A DNA stretch of 56,883 bases from an uncultured Pseudomonadales bacterium (GTDB lineage: Bacteria > Pseudomonadota > Gammaproteobacteria > Pseudomonadales > CANNCY01): contig CANNCY010000007.1 of assembly GCA_947503335.1 (NCBI GenBank), positions 1 through 56,883 of the forward strand, read 5' to 3'. Of the stretch, positions 56,868 through 56,883 are shown in pieces. The translations under genes and the position numbers were made by a program. Within the stretch, counting starts at the first letter, position 1, and the number at the start of each line of letters is the position of its first letter. Under the pieces are notes generated by a model. That model was not told where the DNA came from. It was given only the letters and a program-made list of their open reading frames with translations, and searched no databases.

Positions 56868-56883
56868 GCTTCGGGGCAAAAGA

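Overview
The window reads as chromosomal DNA of a free-living, probably marine, gammaproteobacterium. Evidence for this is the gene families (csdA/csdE/tcdA sulfur transfer, glutathione-dependent formaldehyde oxidation, AzlCD, BetI-like TetR regulators, a TPR-sulfotransferase, a giant VCBS adhesin), the moderate GC content and dense gene packing with short leaders. I cannot name the genus. No IS element, prophage, CRISPR array or tRNA was seen. No gap between genes exceeds about 300 bases; the longest (43657-43892) holds the promoter/operator of an ArsR gene.

Layout. 1-11277: the 3' part of a giant adhesin with about twenty VCBS-type modules, truncated by the window start. 11274-14269 (minus): amino-acid permease, SIMPL protein and a tandem 6-pyruvoyl-tetrahydropterin-synthase-like protein. 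14416-19476 (plus): two small unknown genes, then tryptophan 2,3-dioxygenase, kynureninase, a TatD hydrolase and a cysteine desulfurase fused to a SufE/CsdE-like sulfur acceptor. tcdA, the tRNA enzyme that works with CsdA/CsdE in E. coli, lies 2.6 kb further on. 19512-29141: membrane protein, Tat-exported flavoprotein, tcdA (minus), aromatic aminotransferase, DUF3089 hydrolase, an LplT-like MFS protein with an eroded acyltransferase tail, an aldehyde dehydrogenase and a PepSY protein. 29116-34558 (minus): five genes with every junction overlapping: Tat flavoprotein, AzlC, AzlD, alkylsulfatase-like lipoprotein and cupin.

34680-39104 is a likely demethylation/formaldehyde module: a Rieske oxygenase of the quaternary-amine demethylase type, a nitronate-monooxygenase-like flavoprotein, S-(hydroxymethyl)glutathione dehydrogenase and S-formylglutathione hydrolase. 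39213-46701 carries a sugar-phosphate-isomerase-like protein, a fatty acid desaturase, a secreted serine hydrolase, an sdpR-sdpI-like pair and a DUF885 lipoprotein.

46787-54634 looks like a dedicated catabolic locus. Two tandem PYROXD2/phytoene-desaturase-like flavoproteins and a GcvT-like tetrahydrofolate-dependent enzyme form an operon, next to a PuuA-like glutamine synthetase homologue. It is flanked by two paralogous BetI-like TetR regulators, one with an unknown cysteine/histidine-rich extension. A perfect palindrome sits in the divergent promoter region. I infer breakdown of an N-methylated or amine substrate. 54706-56715 is a TPR-sulfotransferase. The last bases resemble an rRNA P1 promoter, so a stable-RNA operon probably starts just outside the window.
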